Source: Candidatus Vicinibacter affinis (GTDB taxonomy: Bacteria; Bacteroidota; Bacteroidia; Chitinophagales; Saprospiraceae). From it: 64,000 nt of DNA. This document shows positions 1 to 9,438 of this stretch, in pieces. The position numbers and the translations under genes were made by a program. Each line of letters starts with the position of its first letter. Positions within the stretch are counted from its first letter, which is position 1. The stretch lies in assembly GCA_016714365.1 (NCBI GenBank), contig JADJNH010000007.1, positions 186,001-250,000 of the forward strand, written 5' to 3'. Below the pieces are notes generated by a model. The model was not told the DNA's origin and ran no database searches. It saw only the letters and a list, made by a program, of their open reading frames with translations.

Positions 1-245
1 TTACATTTAATATCAATAATATTGAAGTCCCAATCCCCACTACAAATTATCTTAGCTTCCTTGGTGAAATTCCCGAAGATCACCAACTTAAAATTTATTC
101 ATCAAATGGAATCGAGGTCTATTCTGGTAAAGTGGTTGAAAAAACAATAAACACCTCAAATTTTCCTCCCGGAATTTACTTTTTAGAATTGTCATCAAGT
201 TCAAAATCAATTTTTAATAAAGTATTTATTTCCAAAGTTCATTAG
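1..245 (+). CDS. T9SS type A sorting-domain protein, C-terminal end only (cassette 1, gene A)
   Basis: This is the last 80 codons of a gene whose body lies left of the window, read in the frame ending with TAG at 243-245. The residues match the end of the type A gene at 12563-14374 almost word for word, including PTTNYLSFLGEIPE, VYSGKVVEKT and FPPGIYFLEL. That pattern is the beta-sandwich sorting signal that directs proteins through the type IX secretion system to the cell surface. The next gene starts one nucleotide after the stop, so the two are probably translationally coupled. Domains upstream cannot be seen. By analogy with the paralogue they would be dockerin-like and cohesin-like modules. 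Confidence 0.85.
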   Translation, partial: TFNINNIEVPIPTTNYLSFLGEIPEDHQLKIYSSNGIEVYSGKVVEKTINTSNFPPGIYFLELSSSSKSIFNKVFISKVH

Positions 246-246
246 A

Positions 247-2970
247 ATGAAACATTGCATTATTGGTTTACTGATGGTAATCTTCGGTTTACCATCAGTA
301 TCTCAGAAACTCTATTTCGTCGCTCAGGATAGTCAAAAACAACAAAATGATATTTTTGAATTAGACATAAATTCATGTACTTATACCTTATGGTGCGATG
401 ATTATCAAGATAGTGATTTTTACATTAGACCTTTCCCTTACAAATTTTACTTTATAACTTGTGTAAATGAAATTGTTACCTGGGAATTATTAGATTCCTG
501 CCATCAGGGCTCCAAAGTTGAATTATGGATTCAACCATCTATTCCAAGATCAATTGGTTATTCCAGAGAGAGTGACAAAAATGGGATTATTTGGTTATTT
601 GATCCTTTAGGTGTAGGCAAAGTAAATCCACCTAGTCTTTTTTATACTTATCAAAACTATGCGAACCTTAATCTTTTTAGGTTCGGCCAATATGCCACAA
701 TTTACAATGGAAAAATATACACCATAGGTACTGAAATTAATGACCCTCTAAACAAAATAAGCATATTTGAAATCGATACTTCAACTTTAAAAGTAATAAG
801 AAAAATTAGAACTTTTGAAAATTATGAAACCGCTCCTGGTTCACTATTTCCATTGAATATAAGTTGTGGGGTAAGCCATTTAATTTGTATTGTTCAAAAT
901 AAGTTATACTATTTGGATATTAATTCAGGAAATCTAAGTTTAATGTGTGACGTACAGCTCAATGCACCAAATGATAACTTTTTAGTCAATGGAGCTTCAC
1001 CCTGGCCTTACAATCCAAATGATTGTGATGTTTTCATTGATTTGGATTTGGATGGAAACTCAGGAGATAAGACCAATGGATTTAACAAATTTTTGAAATG
1101 TCGTCAAAATAAATCGCTTATAACCGATGCTGATTTAGATGTATTTTCTGATTTTGGAAGCATGGATTCATTGAACGTTGAACTTTTAAATACTGTTGAC
1201 AACAACTATGAGCGATTATCATTGGATACTTTTGGAAATTTTAAAGCTATTAATTCAAATACTTTTGTAAGAATTTTTCCCTCCGGTTTTACTTCAAACA
1301 AAGATTATGAACTGGCTTTAAAAAATATTTATTATGTCAATGATGCATGCCCGGTTTCTCCCGGTTTAAGAAAAATAAGGTTTATAGCTTATAAAAATGG
1401 AAAAACAGATACTGCTATTTGTAATTTAAATATTATAGGGCCTTATTTTAATGCAGGTAGCAATAATCAAATTTCAATTTGTAAAATTGACACTGTTATA
1501 AATTTATCTTCTTTCCTTGGAACTTGTTTTAGTTCTAATGGCATCTGGAGCAATTCAAAAGGAATTTTAAACCCCTCAAAAGATACCAGTGGAATTTACT
1601 CTTATACAGTAGGTGATTCCATTTGTGGAATAGATGCTGCATTTATCAAAGTTGATTTGCTTGGTCTACCTGCTTTTGACTTAGGAGCGGATCAATATAT
1701 TTGTCCTGGAGACAGTGTTAGTTTTGAAGTCCCTGCCCTTCTTACTGTGGAATGGCAAGACAAGAGTACAGCACCAAAATATGTTGTCACGAATCCAGGA
1801 ATTTACGAAGTAAGAATAACCAATGATAAGGGTTGTTTTATTTATGATTCGATTCAGATTTTTCAAAACAATTATACAACTGTAACCAGGTCCACATCCA
1901 TCTGTCAGAATCAAAATTTTATCTATAAAAACATCTCCTATCCTCCCGGTTTTCTCATCAGAGATACCCTCTACGCTGCCTCCGGCTGCGATACTTTACT
2001 GGAATTGTGGCTACAACCTCTTCCTTTGCCCGCTGTGCGCATTTTGGGAGATACCCTCCTATGTGAAGGGGATACTGCCTTGCTCAGCACCTCAGCCTCC
2101 GGAAGCCTCCTGTGGTCCACCGGCGATACCACAAGAGCCATTCCTGCAGCACCGGGCAATTATTCCCTCACCGTCACGGATGCCAACAATTGCTCCGCAA
2201 GCTCTTCCTTCCACGTGGACCAGGCACCGCCACTTTCTTATGTCATCACTTCTTACGACCCCCTTTGCAGCGAGGAGCTGGGAAGCGTCCTCCTCAGGGT
2301 TTCTTCAGGTGGAATTCCTCCCATACAATATTCCCTCAACGGACTGACCAATCTTTCCGGCATCTTTTCTTCTCTGCCTCCGGGATCTTACATTGCCACT
2401 TTTTCGGATGCGCTGGGTTGTACCCGCTCTGACACAGTCCTCATCCTGCCTCCACCACTCTTTGAAGTCGACATGACAGACTCCCTTATCCTTGATGCAG
2501 GGTCTTCCGTCCTCGTGCAATACAGACTCCTCCAGGGCTCCATTCAGAACATCTTGTTCCGGCCCGGTGAAGGAATCGCTCTGAATCAGGGTGGGCTGCG
2601 CATCTCCGCAACCACCGACCAAATTTATACCCTCACCTTCATCGACGACAACGGCTGTGAGATTACCAAAACGCTCAAAGTCTCCGTCAGACAAAACAAT
2701 GAATTCTTTGCCCCATTGATCTTCTCCCCAAACAACGATGGCATCAACGACTTTTGGTTGCCTTCCTGGGGCAGTTCCTGGACCCGGGCAGAAATCAAAA
2801 TTTATGACCGGTGGGGTGCACTCATGGCTTCCCCTCCCCCAGCTCAGGGCTGGGATGGCAATCACCATGGAACGCCCTGCATCCCGGGTGTGTATCTGTT
2901 CCACATCGTTCTCTATGATGCGCAAGGTAACTCTACTTCTTTCTCTGGAGATCTTACTTTGGTGAGGTAA
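247..2970 (+). CDS. Secreted T9SS type B (gliding motility-associated C-terminal domain) protein, cassette 1 gene B
   Basis: The 907-residue product has a clean N-terminal signal peptide (MKHCIIGLLMVIFGLPSVS-Q). A beta-propeller-like N-terminal part of about 250 residues follows, then a region opening with CDVFIDLDLDGNSGDK. Next comes a repeat with GCDTLLELWL near 560-600, an SprB-repeat-like segment (YDPLCSEELGSVLL, about residues 670-740), and the CHU_C sorting domain from about 820 (FSPNNDGINDFW, IYDRWGALM, PGVYLFHIVLYD). The CHU_C domain targets proteins to T9SS for surface attachment. Base composition changes sharply near 1920: AT-rich before, clearly GC-richer after. The 3' part is shared with the genes ending at 7690, 12375 and 17096. 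The 5' part is shared only with the gene at 14376. The precise function is unknown. An adhesin or surface-layer component is an inference. Confidence 0.9.
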   Translation: MKHCIIGLLMVIFGLPSVSQKLYFVAQDSQKQQNDIFELDINSCTYTLWCDDYQDSDFYIRPFPYKFYFITCVNEIVTWELLDSCHQGSKVELWIQPSIPRSIGYSRESDKNGIIWLFDPLGVGKVNPPSLFYTYQNYANLNLFRFGQYATIYNGKIYTIGTEINDPLNKISIFEIDTSTLKVIRKIRTFENYETAPGSLFPLNISCGVSHLICIVQNKLYYLDINSGNLSLMCDVQLNAPNDNFLVNGASPWPYNPNDCDVFIDLDLDGNSGDKTNGFNKFLKCRQNKSLITDADLDVFSDFGSMDSLNVELLNTVDNNYERLSLDTFGNFKAINSNTFVRIFPSGFTSNKDYELALKNIYYVNDACPVSPGLRKIRFIAYKNGKTDTAICNLNIIGPYFNAGSNNQISICKIDTVINLSSFLGTCFSSNGIWSNSKGILNPSKDTSGIYSYTVGDSICGIDAAFIKVDLLGLPAFDLGADQYICPGDSVSFEVPALLTVEWQDKSTAPKYVVTNPGIYEVRITNDKGCFIYDSIQIFQNNYTTVTRSTSICQNQNFIYKNISYPPGFLIRDTLYAASGCDTLLELWLQPLPLPAVRILGDTLLCEGDTALLSTSASGSLLWSTGDTTRAIPAAPGNYSLTVTDANNCSASSSFHVDQAPPLSYVITSYDPLCSEELGSVLLRVSSGGIPPIQYSLNGLTNLSGIFSSLPPGSYIATFSDALGCTRSDTVLILPPPLFEVDMTDSLILDAGSSVLVQYRLLQGSIQNILFRPGEGIALNQGGLRISATTDQIYTLTFIDDNGCEITKTLKVSVRQNNEFFAPLIFSPNNDGINDFWLPSWGSSWTRAEIKIYDRWGALMASPPPAQGWDGNHHGTPCIPGVYLFHIVLYDAQGNSTSFSGDLTLVR
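1921..2970 (+). repeat. Shared GC-rich 3' module of type B genes, copy 1
   Basis: From the codons for IYKNISYPPG to the stop, this 1.05-kb stretch is closely repeated at 6646-7690, 11330-12375 and 16046-17096. It encodes the DTLYAASGCDTLLE repeat, an SprB-like segment and the type B sorting domain. It is visibly richer in G and C than the first half of the same gene. Confidence 0.85.
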
Positions 2971-3157
2971 AACACATCATTCAGCTTCCTTAAACCTGCC
3001 TGAGAAAATTTAGTTTGCATTCAAAATAAATGTCCAAAAATTTGGAATTCTCAATCAGCCTTTGCTATATTCACTTAATTTTTATTACACCACATTTTTT
3101 TAGACACCGATTTAACACTTGCTATGTAACTTTTTTATTCATCTAAAATTTTTATCT
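2971..3157 (+). repeat. Conserved inter-cassette spacer, copy 1, with probable promoter
   Basis: This 187-bp spacer is nearly identical to 7691-7877 and 12376-12562, and each copy precedes a type A gene. Conservation continues through the first 50 or so codons of the downstream gene. Within it, TTTG followed 21 nt later by TATATTC (the segment CTTTGCTATATTCAC near 3060) loosely resembles a Bacteroidota -33/-7 promoter. The match is imperfect, so the promoter call is tentative. The repeat call is firm. Confidence 0.75.
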
Positions 3158-4672
3158 ATGAAAACTAAAATTTTTGCTACTGTATCAGCAAAATTAAATT
3201 CCGCCCCCCCCCATTTTTCTTCACTGAAATTTGGCATTCTTAACCCCTTTATCGCCTCCATCATGGCTGCACTCTTGACACTTGGTTTGCCTGGAATTGT
3301 GGTTGGACAGGATCCATTAGACATCAGTGGTATTAGTCTATTTAGAACTGCAGGTTATGGCGTTGAGAACCACGATTTTTCAATCTGGGTAATCCATCCG
3401 GATGATAACGGGGCTCAATGGAATTTTCAAGGAGCTTTTACTACTCAATCTTGTGGGGATGAAATATACGAGGGAACAATTTACTTATTAGGCCAAAACA
3501 GTGATAATAATACTATCAAAGTTCTGCCCTCCAGCGAAAATGATTATGCGGATTATACCAACGGAGTTACTGCTTACGATATGGCGAGAATTTCCGCTCA
3601 CCTCAACAGTTTGGAAAATATTTCTTGCCCTTATAAAATAATTTCTGCCGATGCAGATGGTGACCAGACTATAGATTGGGATGACTATGATCAATTGAGT
3701 GATTTAATTCTTGGTTATATTGATGAATTTAACCGTCAAAGTTGGGAATGGGTTAATCCATACATGATTTCATTATCTACCTATGGAAGTTTTAGTACAT
3801 ATCCTTTTAGGTATGTCATTTCAGATCAGTGGCCGGGAGGTGTGATTTTCCCTCGACTTACTTATTCAGAAGTTGATAATAATCAATATAAATATTTTGA
3901 TTACAGATCTACCAAAGTTGGGGACATTGACAAAACCGAAAATGGAGGTTCTATAAATACCTGGGTGTGTGGAGCAGGAAGCTATCCAAGTTGTTTTAAT
4001 TGCAATGAAAAAATTAGTTCAAGAAGCAACACCAGCAACATAAGTAACATCAAAATTCATAAAGGGGATTTATTGGAATTTTATGTGGTCCCTGATCAAA
4101 ACAGTTCTATAAATGGTTTAGAATTACCTGTTTTCATAGATGACAAGTATCTTGAAATTTTAACTATTGAAACCATACCAGAATTAAATGTTAAAACAAA
4201 CTTCCAGCAAAAAAATAAGCGATTAACTGCTCTTGGTCTGGATTCTAAACTGGAGAAGCACAACTATGAAGCACAAACTCCCTTATTGAAATTTACCTTA
4301 AAAGCCAAATCTGATCACTTGCATCTGGGCAAAATAGTAGCCTGGGATCAAAACCGAAATCCTGAACTCATCAGTTTTCCGGACCTTTTAACTTCCAACG
4401 ATTTATCACTGATTTTAATTAAGCATACGCCGGATAATTTTGATTTTGGACAAATAGGAAATACAAGCAGAATTTCCTTTGCCAACGATATTCAAAGAAC
4501 GGTTTCTTATGATCTTTTTGATGCTTTGGGAAATAGAATTATTTCCGGAAAGTTATCTTTGGAGGCCGGATATCAGGAAGTGAATTTTGATGAGCAATTA
4601 ACCCCGGGCTTATTCCATTTGGTCATCCAAAAGGAGCAACAAATCTTAACAAAAAAAATTATCAAAATTTAA
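3158..4672 (+). CDS. T9SS type A sorting-domain protein with dockerin-like and cohesin-like modules (cassette 2, gene A)
   Basis: The start is placed at the ATG at 3158 because MKTKIFATVSAKLNS is conserved in all three complete type A leaders; the frame is also open upstream to 3119. The product has 504 residues. The signal peptide is unusually long, with a hydrophobic core at about 30-48 and probable cleavage after VVG. A dockerin-like segment with two half-repeats lies at about 128-188 (GVTAYDMARISAHL, then DADGDQTIDWDDYDQL). A cohesin-like beta domain lies at about 300-430, and the type A sorting domain fills the last 60 residues (LFDALGNRI, LTPGLFHLVI). A run of nine C at 3204-3212 falls in codons 16-19. 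The gene is followed after 49 nt by its type B partner. Confidence 0.88.
   Translation: MKTKIFATVSAKLNSAPPHFSSLKFGILNPFIASIMAALLTLGLPGIVVGQDPLDISGISLFRTAGYGVENHDFSIWVIHPDDNGAQWNFQGAFTTQSCGDEIYEGTIYLLGQNSDNNTIKVLPSSENDYADYTNGVTAYDMARISAHLNSLENISCPYKIISADADGDQTIDWDDYDQLSDLILGYIDEFNRQSWEWVNPYMISLSTYGSFSTYPFRYVISDQWPGGVIFPRLTYSEVDNNQYKYFDYRSTKVGDIDKTENGGSINTWVCGAGSYPSCFNCNEKISSRSNTSNISNIKIHKGDLLEFYVVPDQNSSINGLELPVFIDDKYLEILTIETIPELNVKTNFQQKNKRLTALGLDSKLEKHNYEAQTPLLKFTLKAKSDHLHLGKIVAWDQNRNPELISFPDLLTSNDLSLILIKHTPDNFDFGQIGNTSRISFANDIQRTVSYDLFDALGNRIISGKLSLEAGYQEVNFDEQLTPGLFHLVIQKEQQILTKKIIKI
3204..3212 (+). repeat. Poly-C tract (9 C) in the leader of the cassette 2 type A gene
   Basis: Nine consecutive C residues sit about 46 nt after the start codon, in an otherwise AT-rich leader. 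The paralogue at 12563 has eight C at the same place. The paralogue at 7878 has an interrupted run. As given, the frame is intact. Confidence 0.9.
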
Positions 4673-4682
4673 TTATACCGTT

Positions 4683-4711
4683 ACCGGTCATGGATTTTAT
4701 CTGTGACCGGT
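4683..4711 (+). other. Intercistronic hairpin between cassette 2 genes A and B
   Basis: ACCGGTCA at 4683-4690 pairs perfectly with TGACCGGT at 4704-4711 across a 13-nt loop, between the stop at 4672 and the start at 4722. There is only a weak T-rich tail (TTATTTTAATT), so it may be an attenuator, a processing site or an RNA-stability element rather than a full terminator. Confidence 0.6.
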
Positions 4712-4721
4712 TATTTTAATT

Positions 4722-7690
4722 ATGAAGAATTTAATTTCTTTGACCATCATTTTAATTTTTATTCAGACTGTATATAGTCAGGAAAGACTTGCTGTTACAA
4801 GATTATACATTGACCGTAAGCATGCTTTTCTACACACGAATTTTGATTGCAAGGATACTTTAATTATCTGCGATAATTTGAACATTGCTATTGACCAAAT
4901 TTGTTATCATCCCAATGGAGATCTGATCGGAATTTGGCAGCAATGTCTTGGTCCCGTATCTAACTGTCCAAAAGACTCCATAGTCCTATTTAAGATTGAT
5001 CCATTAAATTGCGAGGTAAAAATAATCAGATCCTTTTCACAAGATAATTTTTCGCTGTATCCTCGTTTATTTTATATTGACTATTTAGGTCGTATTATAT
5101 CAAGAGGTGGAATTGGGATGCATGAAAAATTGCTACTCGCGGAAAGTCTAAGAGATACTTTTAAAACTATTAGTATTCTACCAAACAAGGGGATTTATTT
5201 TGATGATTTTACTTACATAAAAGGCTTGCTTTTTGCTTATGATAATTTTTCTGGTGAAATCGACCAATTTGACCAAAATTTTAAATTCATTAAATCTTAT
5301 AATTATCTATCACATTCGTTAGGTAGTTTTACAAACATTTATTACGATTGTGACAGTTTTAATACTTTTTGTTTTGGAAGCAAAAAGGATATTAAAACAT
5401 TAAATGATAAACCTTGGGATTTAGGTATTTATCAGTTCCGTTTTGATTTGCAAAATGGTATTTTATTGGACAGCATGTGCTACACTCCTGCTTTTGATAC
5501 AAACGTTGTTGGGTGGGCTGGAAATCTCACCAGTAAGTATGAATACCTTGGTTCCGATCCGGAATGTGATCTCCTGCTCGATCTGGACCGCAATAATTCT
5601 TCCGGTCTTTATCCCTATGATTTTGATATTCCTTTCGCGCTTTGTGCGCCCAATGATTCCGCTACTCTTTGCGACGACGATCTTTATCTCCACACTTCTT
5701 TTCCTCTGGACAGCATCTCCATCCTCCTTTCCAATGCACTTAATCTGCCGCTGGAATTCATTGCTTCCACAGGTCTCCCACCGGGATTTTCTTTGCTTAG
5801 GCGTTCAGATTCTACCTGGACTTTGTCCGGATCATCCGCATCCGATGCAGAATACACCCTGGCGCTTAAATCACTCCGATATGTCAACAATGCTCCCTTC
5901 AGAATTTCTGGTTCCAGACAGATCTCCTTTCAGGGTCACAATTCCCTGAAATCAGGTTCTCTGGCCCGTGCTTTCCTCCGTCTGGGAAACAAGCCTTACA
6001 GTGGTCCCGATACCAGCATTCACATCTGCTTGCCGGCTCTTGATCCCGTTGATCTTCTTCCTCTCCTCTCCAACGCAGATTCAGATGGACTTTTTTATCC
6101 TCCACTGAAATCCGCCAACAAGGTCTTTGTGCCCGGCTCTGATTCCTATGGCCTCTACCGGTACATCACTACCGATCTCTTCTGTGGTACCGATACGGCA
6201 CAGATACTCCTCTCTGAAGCCCATTCCATTCCCGCTGATCTGGGACCCGATCTGGAGTTTTGCAACGGCGATTCCTTCTCCCTCCTTCTCAACCACCCGG
6301 CACTGGACAGCCTGTGGATCAATGGATCTCCTGCCTCTCCTCATATCATTCTCCGCAAGCCCGGATCCTACTTCCTGACGCTCAAGTCTAAGGACGGGTG
6401 CCTGTCCTACGACTCCCTCCTCATTCAAAAATCTTCCAGGCTCCTATCTCGTTTTGACTCTTTGACGGTGTGTCGCAACGGTTCCTTGGTCTACAAAAAT
6501 AAAACTTACTTCCCGGGTCAAACTATTCTTGATACTTTGTATGCTGCTCTTTCCTGTGACACCCTCCTCTCCATCTCGCTCATCCCCTCTGATCTGAACC
6601 TTACCAGAGTTACCAGACCTCTTTGTCTGAATGAAAAATATATCTACAAAAACATCTCCTATCCTCCCGGTTCTCTCATCAGAGATACCCTCTACGCCGC
6701 CTCAGGTTGCGATACTTTACTGGAATTGTGGCTACAACTGCTTCCTCTGCCCGCTGTAAGCATTTTGGGGGATACCCTCATTTGTGAAGGGGACACTACT
6801 TTGCTCAGCACCTCAGCCTCCGGAAGCCTCCTGTGGTCCACCGGCGATACCACAAGAGCCATTCCTGCAGCACCGGGCAATTATTCCCTCACCGTCACGG
6901 ATGCCAACAATTGCTCCGCAAGCTCTTCCTTCCACGTGGACCAGGCACCGCCACTTTCTTACGTCATCACTTCTTACGACCCCTTTGCAGCGAGGAGCTG
7001 GGAAGCGTCCTCCTCAAGGTTTCTTCAGGTGGAATTCCTCCCTTTCAATATGCTCTCAACGGGATGACCAATCTTTCAGGCATCTTTTCTTCCCTGCCTC
7101 CGGGATCTTACATTGCCACTTTTTCAGATGCGCTGGGTTGTACCCGCTCTGACACAGTCCTCATCCTGCCTCCGCCACTCTTTGAAGTCGACATGACAGA
7201 CTCCCTTATCCTCGATGCAGGGTCTTCCGTCCTGGTGCAATACAGACTCCTCAAAGGCTCCATTCAAAACATCTTGTTCCAGCCCGGTGAAGGAATCGCT
7301 CTGGATCAGGGTGGGCTGCGCATCTCCGCAACCACCGACCAAATTTATACCCTCACCTTCATCGACGACAACGGCTGTGAGATTACCAAAACGCTCAAGG
7401 TCTCCGTCAGACAAAACAATGAATTCTTTGCCCCATTGATCTTCTCCCCAAACAACGATGGCATCAACGACTTCTGGTTGCCTTCCTGGGGCAGCTCCTG
7501 GACCCGGGCAGAAATCAAAATCTATGACCGATGGGGGGCGCTCATGGCTTCCCCTCCCACAGCTCAGGGCTGGGATGGCAATCACCATGGAATGCCTTGC
7601 ATCCCGGGTGTGTATCTGTTCCACATCGTTCTCTATGATGCGCAAGGTAGCTCTACTTCTTTCTCTGGAGATCTTACTTTGGTGAGGTAA
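4722..7690 (+). pseudogene. T9SS type B protein with a 1-nt frameshift (cassette 2, gene B)
   Basis: Reading starts at ATG 4722 (signal peptide MKNLISLTIILIFIQTVYS) and stops prematurely at 7067 after a missing base. The other frame continues the homology to a normal stop at 7690. The lesion is at 6980-6983, where four C occur. The intact paralogues have five C at the same site (2259-2263 and 11664-11668). Restored, the protein would have about 989 residues: a variable AT-rich N-terminal part, a GC-rich module from about residue 283 (CDLLLDLDRNNSSGLYPYDF), DTLYAALSCDTLL repeats, an SprB-like segment and the CHU_C sorting domain. As read, the product loses its T9SS signal and would not be anchored. 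A sequencing or assembly error is at least as likely as a real mutation. The part from 5569 matches the gene at 9439 almost exactly. Confidence 0.8.
5569..7690 (+). repeat. Long shared module of class II type B genes, copy 1
   Basis: This 2.1-kb stretch is almost identical to 10250-12375. It begins abruptly in mid-gene at the codons for CDLLLDLD, where base composition also jumps from AT-rich to GC-rich. Upstream of the boundary the two genes share no obvious sequence. Confidence 0.88.
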
Positions 7691-7877
7691 AACACATCAT
7701 TCAGCTTCCTTAAACCTGCCTGAGAAAATTTAGTTTGCATTCAAAATAAATGTCCAAAAATTTGGAATTCTCAATCAGCCTTTACTATATTCACTTAATT
7801 TTTATTACACCACATTTTTTTAGACACCGATTTAACACTGGGTATGTAACATTTTTATTCATCCAAAATTTTTATCT
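7691..7877 (+). repeat. Conserved inter-cassette spacer, copy 2
   Basis: Same 187-bp spacer as 2971-3157 and 12376-12562, with only scattered substitutions (for example TTTACTATATTC for TTTGCTATATTC). It presumably carries the promoter of the cassette 3 genes. Confidence 0.75.
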
Positions 7878-9371
7878 ATGAAAACTAAAATTTTTGCTAC
7901 TGTTTCAGCAAAATTAAATTCCTCCCCAACTCATTTTTCTTCACTGAAATTTGGCTTTCTTAAACCCGTCATCGCCTCCATCATGGCTACACTCTTGACA
8001 CTTGGTTTGCCTGGAATTGTGGTTGGACAAGATTCATGTGAAACTGTTAATTTAGAAGGTCATTGTTTGTTTCGCAATTATAGCTTTGGAGTTAGTAACC
8101 ATTCTTTTAGTATTTTAGTATACCAAGTTTCTGGATCCCAATGCGAAGGCCAAACCTCTCACACTTCAACTGGGTGTGAATATGGGATTTTTGAAATCGA
8201 AGATTATACTGAAATTCCTAGCAGCATCAACTCTACTTTAAGCGTAGTCGAGGTAACCCCTTACACGGATAATGATGTATATGATTATCAGGATGGTGTT
8301 ACAGCAGCAGATGTGGCCGCCATTAATAAGCATGTATTGGGTATTGAATACATCACTGATCCTTATAAAATTGTTGCTGCTGATCCTACAGGAAATCAAA
8401 TTATTGATTCCAATGATAGAGTTGCCATTTATAATCTCATTTTATACAATACCCTCTTTAATAGAACCAGCTGGGATTGGTTTAATGAATATCAGGTGGC
8501 AAATAATTCTTCTCACTTTAATTCCAATCCTTTTGCTTATTCATTATGGGATCTATGGACTGACCAGATCATCATCTATCCCAGCATGAGTCACAGTACA
8601 CTCGTAAATTATCAAAACAGATACCTCCATTACAGAACTACAAAAGTTGGTGAAATTGACAACACCACTGCCAATACCTGGGTATGTGATACCTACACTT
8701 TTAAATCACCTGCTGTTTCTGCAAGATCCGGCACAGATATCCAAAATCTAAAAGTGCCCGCAAATTCAGAATTACGCTTTAGTGTGGCCGTAGAAATCAA
8801 TGAACCCATTGTTAGTTTAGAATTACCCATTAGAATTGATAAAAGTTTATTCACCATAAAAGACATCAGTTCCACCGGAAACTTCCCGATCAATTATGCT
8901 TACAGTGAACTGACCAATCGCCTCACCATCTTATGGGTGGATGCTAATTTAAAAGAATTAAAAACAAATGGAGAATCAATAATTCTGAATTTTACTTTGA
9001 TTGCAAATAAATCGATTGACAATTTAACCAATGAAATTATTTGGGATCCTAAAAGGCAGGTAGAAGCGACCAATATGAAAGGTCATCTTATAAACACTAA
9101 TGCACGGATAATTTTGGATGATGTAATTCAAGGTAATTTAAGCATGATTTATAATCATAACTTCCATGAAATTCAAATTCACAGCAACAATTCAGGTTTT
9201 GGAGAATTGATGTTTTTTGATTCCAATGGAAACTTAATATCAGGGGATAAAATTGAATTGTTCGAAGGAAAGGCAAATTATAAGGTTCCTGAAAATTTAA
9301 CGCCGGGAATCTATTTTGCCAAACTGGTTACCTTAGATAAGGTATTCTCTGCAAAATTTTTATCTAAATAA
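7878..9371 (+). CDS. T9SS type A sorting-domain protein with dockerin-like and cohesin-like modules (cassette 3, gene A)
   Basis: The 497-residue product starts with the same leader as its neighbours (MKTKIFATVSAKLNSSPTHF), with a late hydrophobic core ending in GIVVG. The body is different: only the leader, the spacer and the overall domain order are shared. A dockerin-like pair lies at about 132-195 (GVTAADVAAINKHVLG, then DPTGNQIIDSNDRVAI). A cohesin-like region lies at about 300-400 (NSELRFSVAVEI, SLELPIRIDKSLF). The type A sorting domain occupies the last 70 residues (LMFFDSNGNLI, LTPGIYFAKL). The poly-C tract of the paralogues is interrupted here (CCTCCCCAACT). A 67-nt spacer with a perfect hairpin separates it from its type B partner. 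Likely an exported surface protein. The binding partner is unknown. Confidence 0.88.
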   Translation: MKTKIFATVSAKLNSSPTHFSSLKFGFLKPVIASIMATLLTLGLPGIVVGQDSCETVNLEGHCLFRNYSFGVSNHSFSILVYQVSGSQCEGQTSHTSTGCEYGIFEIEDYTEIPSSINSTLSVVEVTPYTDNDVYDYQDGVTAADVAAINKHVLGIEYITDPYKIVAADPTGNQIIDSNDRVAIYNLILYNTLFNRTSWDWFNEYQVANNSSHFNSNPFAYSLWDLWTDQIIIYPSMSHSTLVNYQNRYLHYRTTKVGEIDNTTANTWVCDTYTFKSPAVSARSGTDIQNLKVPANSELRFSVAVEINEPIVSLELPIRIDKSLFTIKDISSTGNFPINYAYSELTNRLTILWVDANLKELKTNGESIILNFTLIANKSIDNLTNEIIWDPKRQVEATNMKGHLINTNARIILDDVIQGNLSMIYNHNFHEIQIHSNNSGFGELMFFDSNGNLISGDKIELFEGKANYKVPENLTPGIYFAKLVTLDKVFSAKFLSK

Positions 9372-9382
9372 AATTTTTATTG

Positions 9383-9413
9383 ACGGTTGGGTATCAGATT
9401 AAAACCCAACCGT
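9383..9413 (+). other. Intercistronic hairpin between cassette 3 genes A and B
   Basis: ACGGTTGGGT at 9383-9392 is the exact reverse complement of ACCCAACCGT at 9404-9413, giving a 10-bp stem with an 11-nt loop between the two genes of the cassette. No strong U-run follows. Its sequence is unrelated to the cassette 2 hairpin, yet it occupies the same position, which suggests the structure rather than the sequence is kept. Confidence 0.65.
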
Positions 9414-9438
9414 TCTCCAAATTTTTATCATTCAATCT

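Noticed and set aside
2305..2925. Long antisense open frame (about 200 codons), repeated at 7124-7645, 11809-12330 and 16530-17162
   Set aside because: It is the complement of the GC-rich sorting-domain module. It repeats only because that module repeats, and has no signal, family motif or sensible composition.
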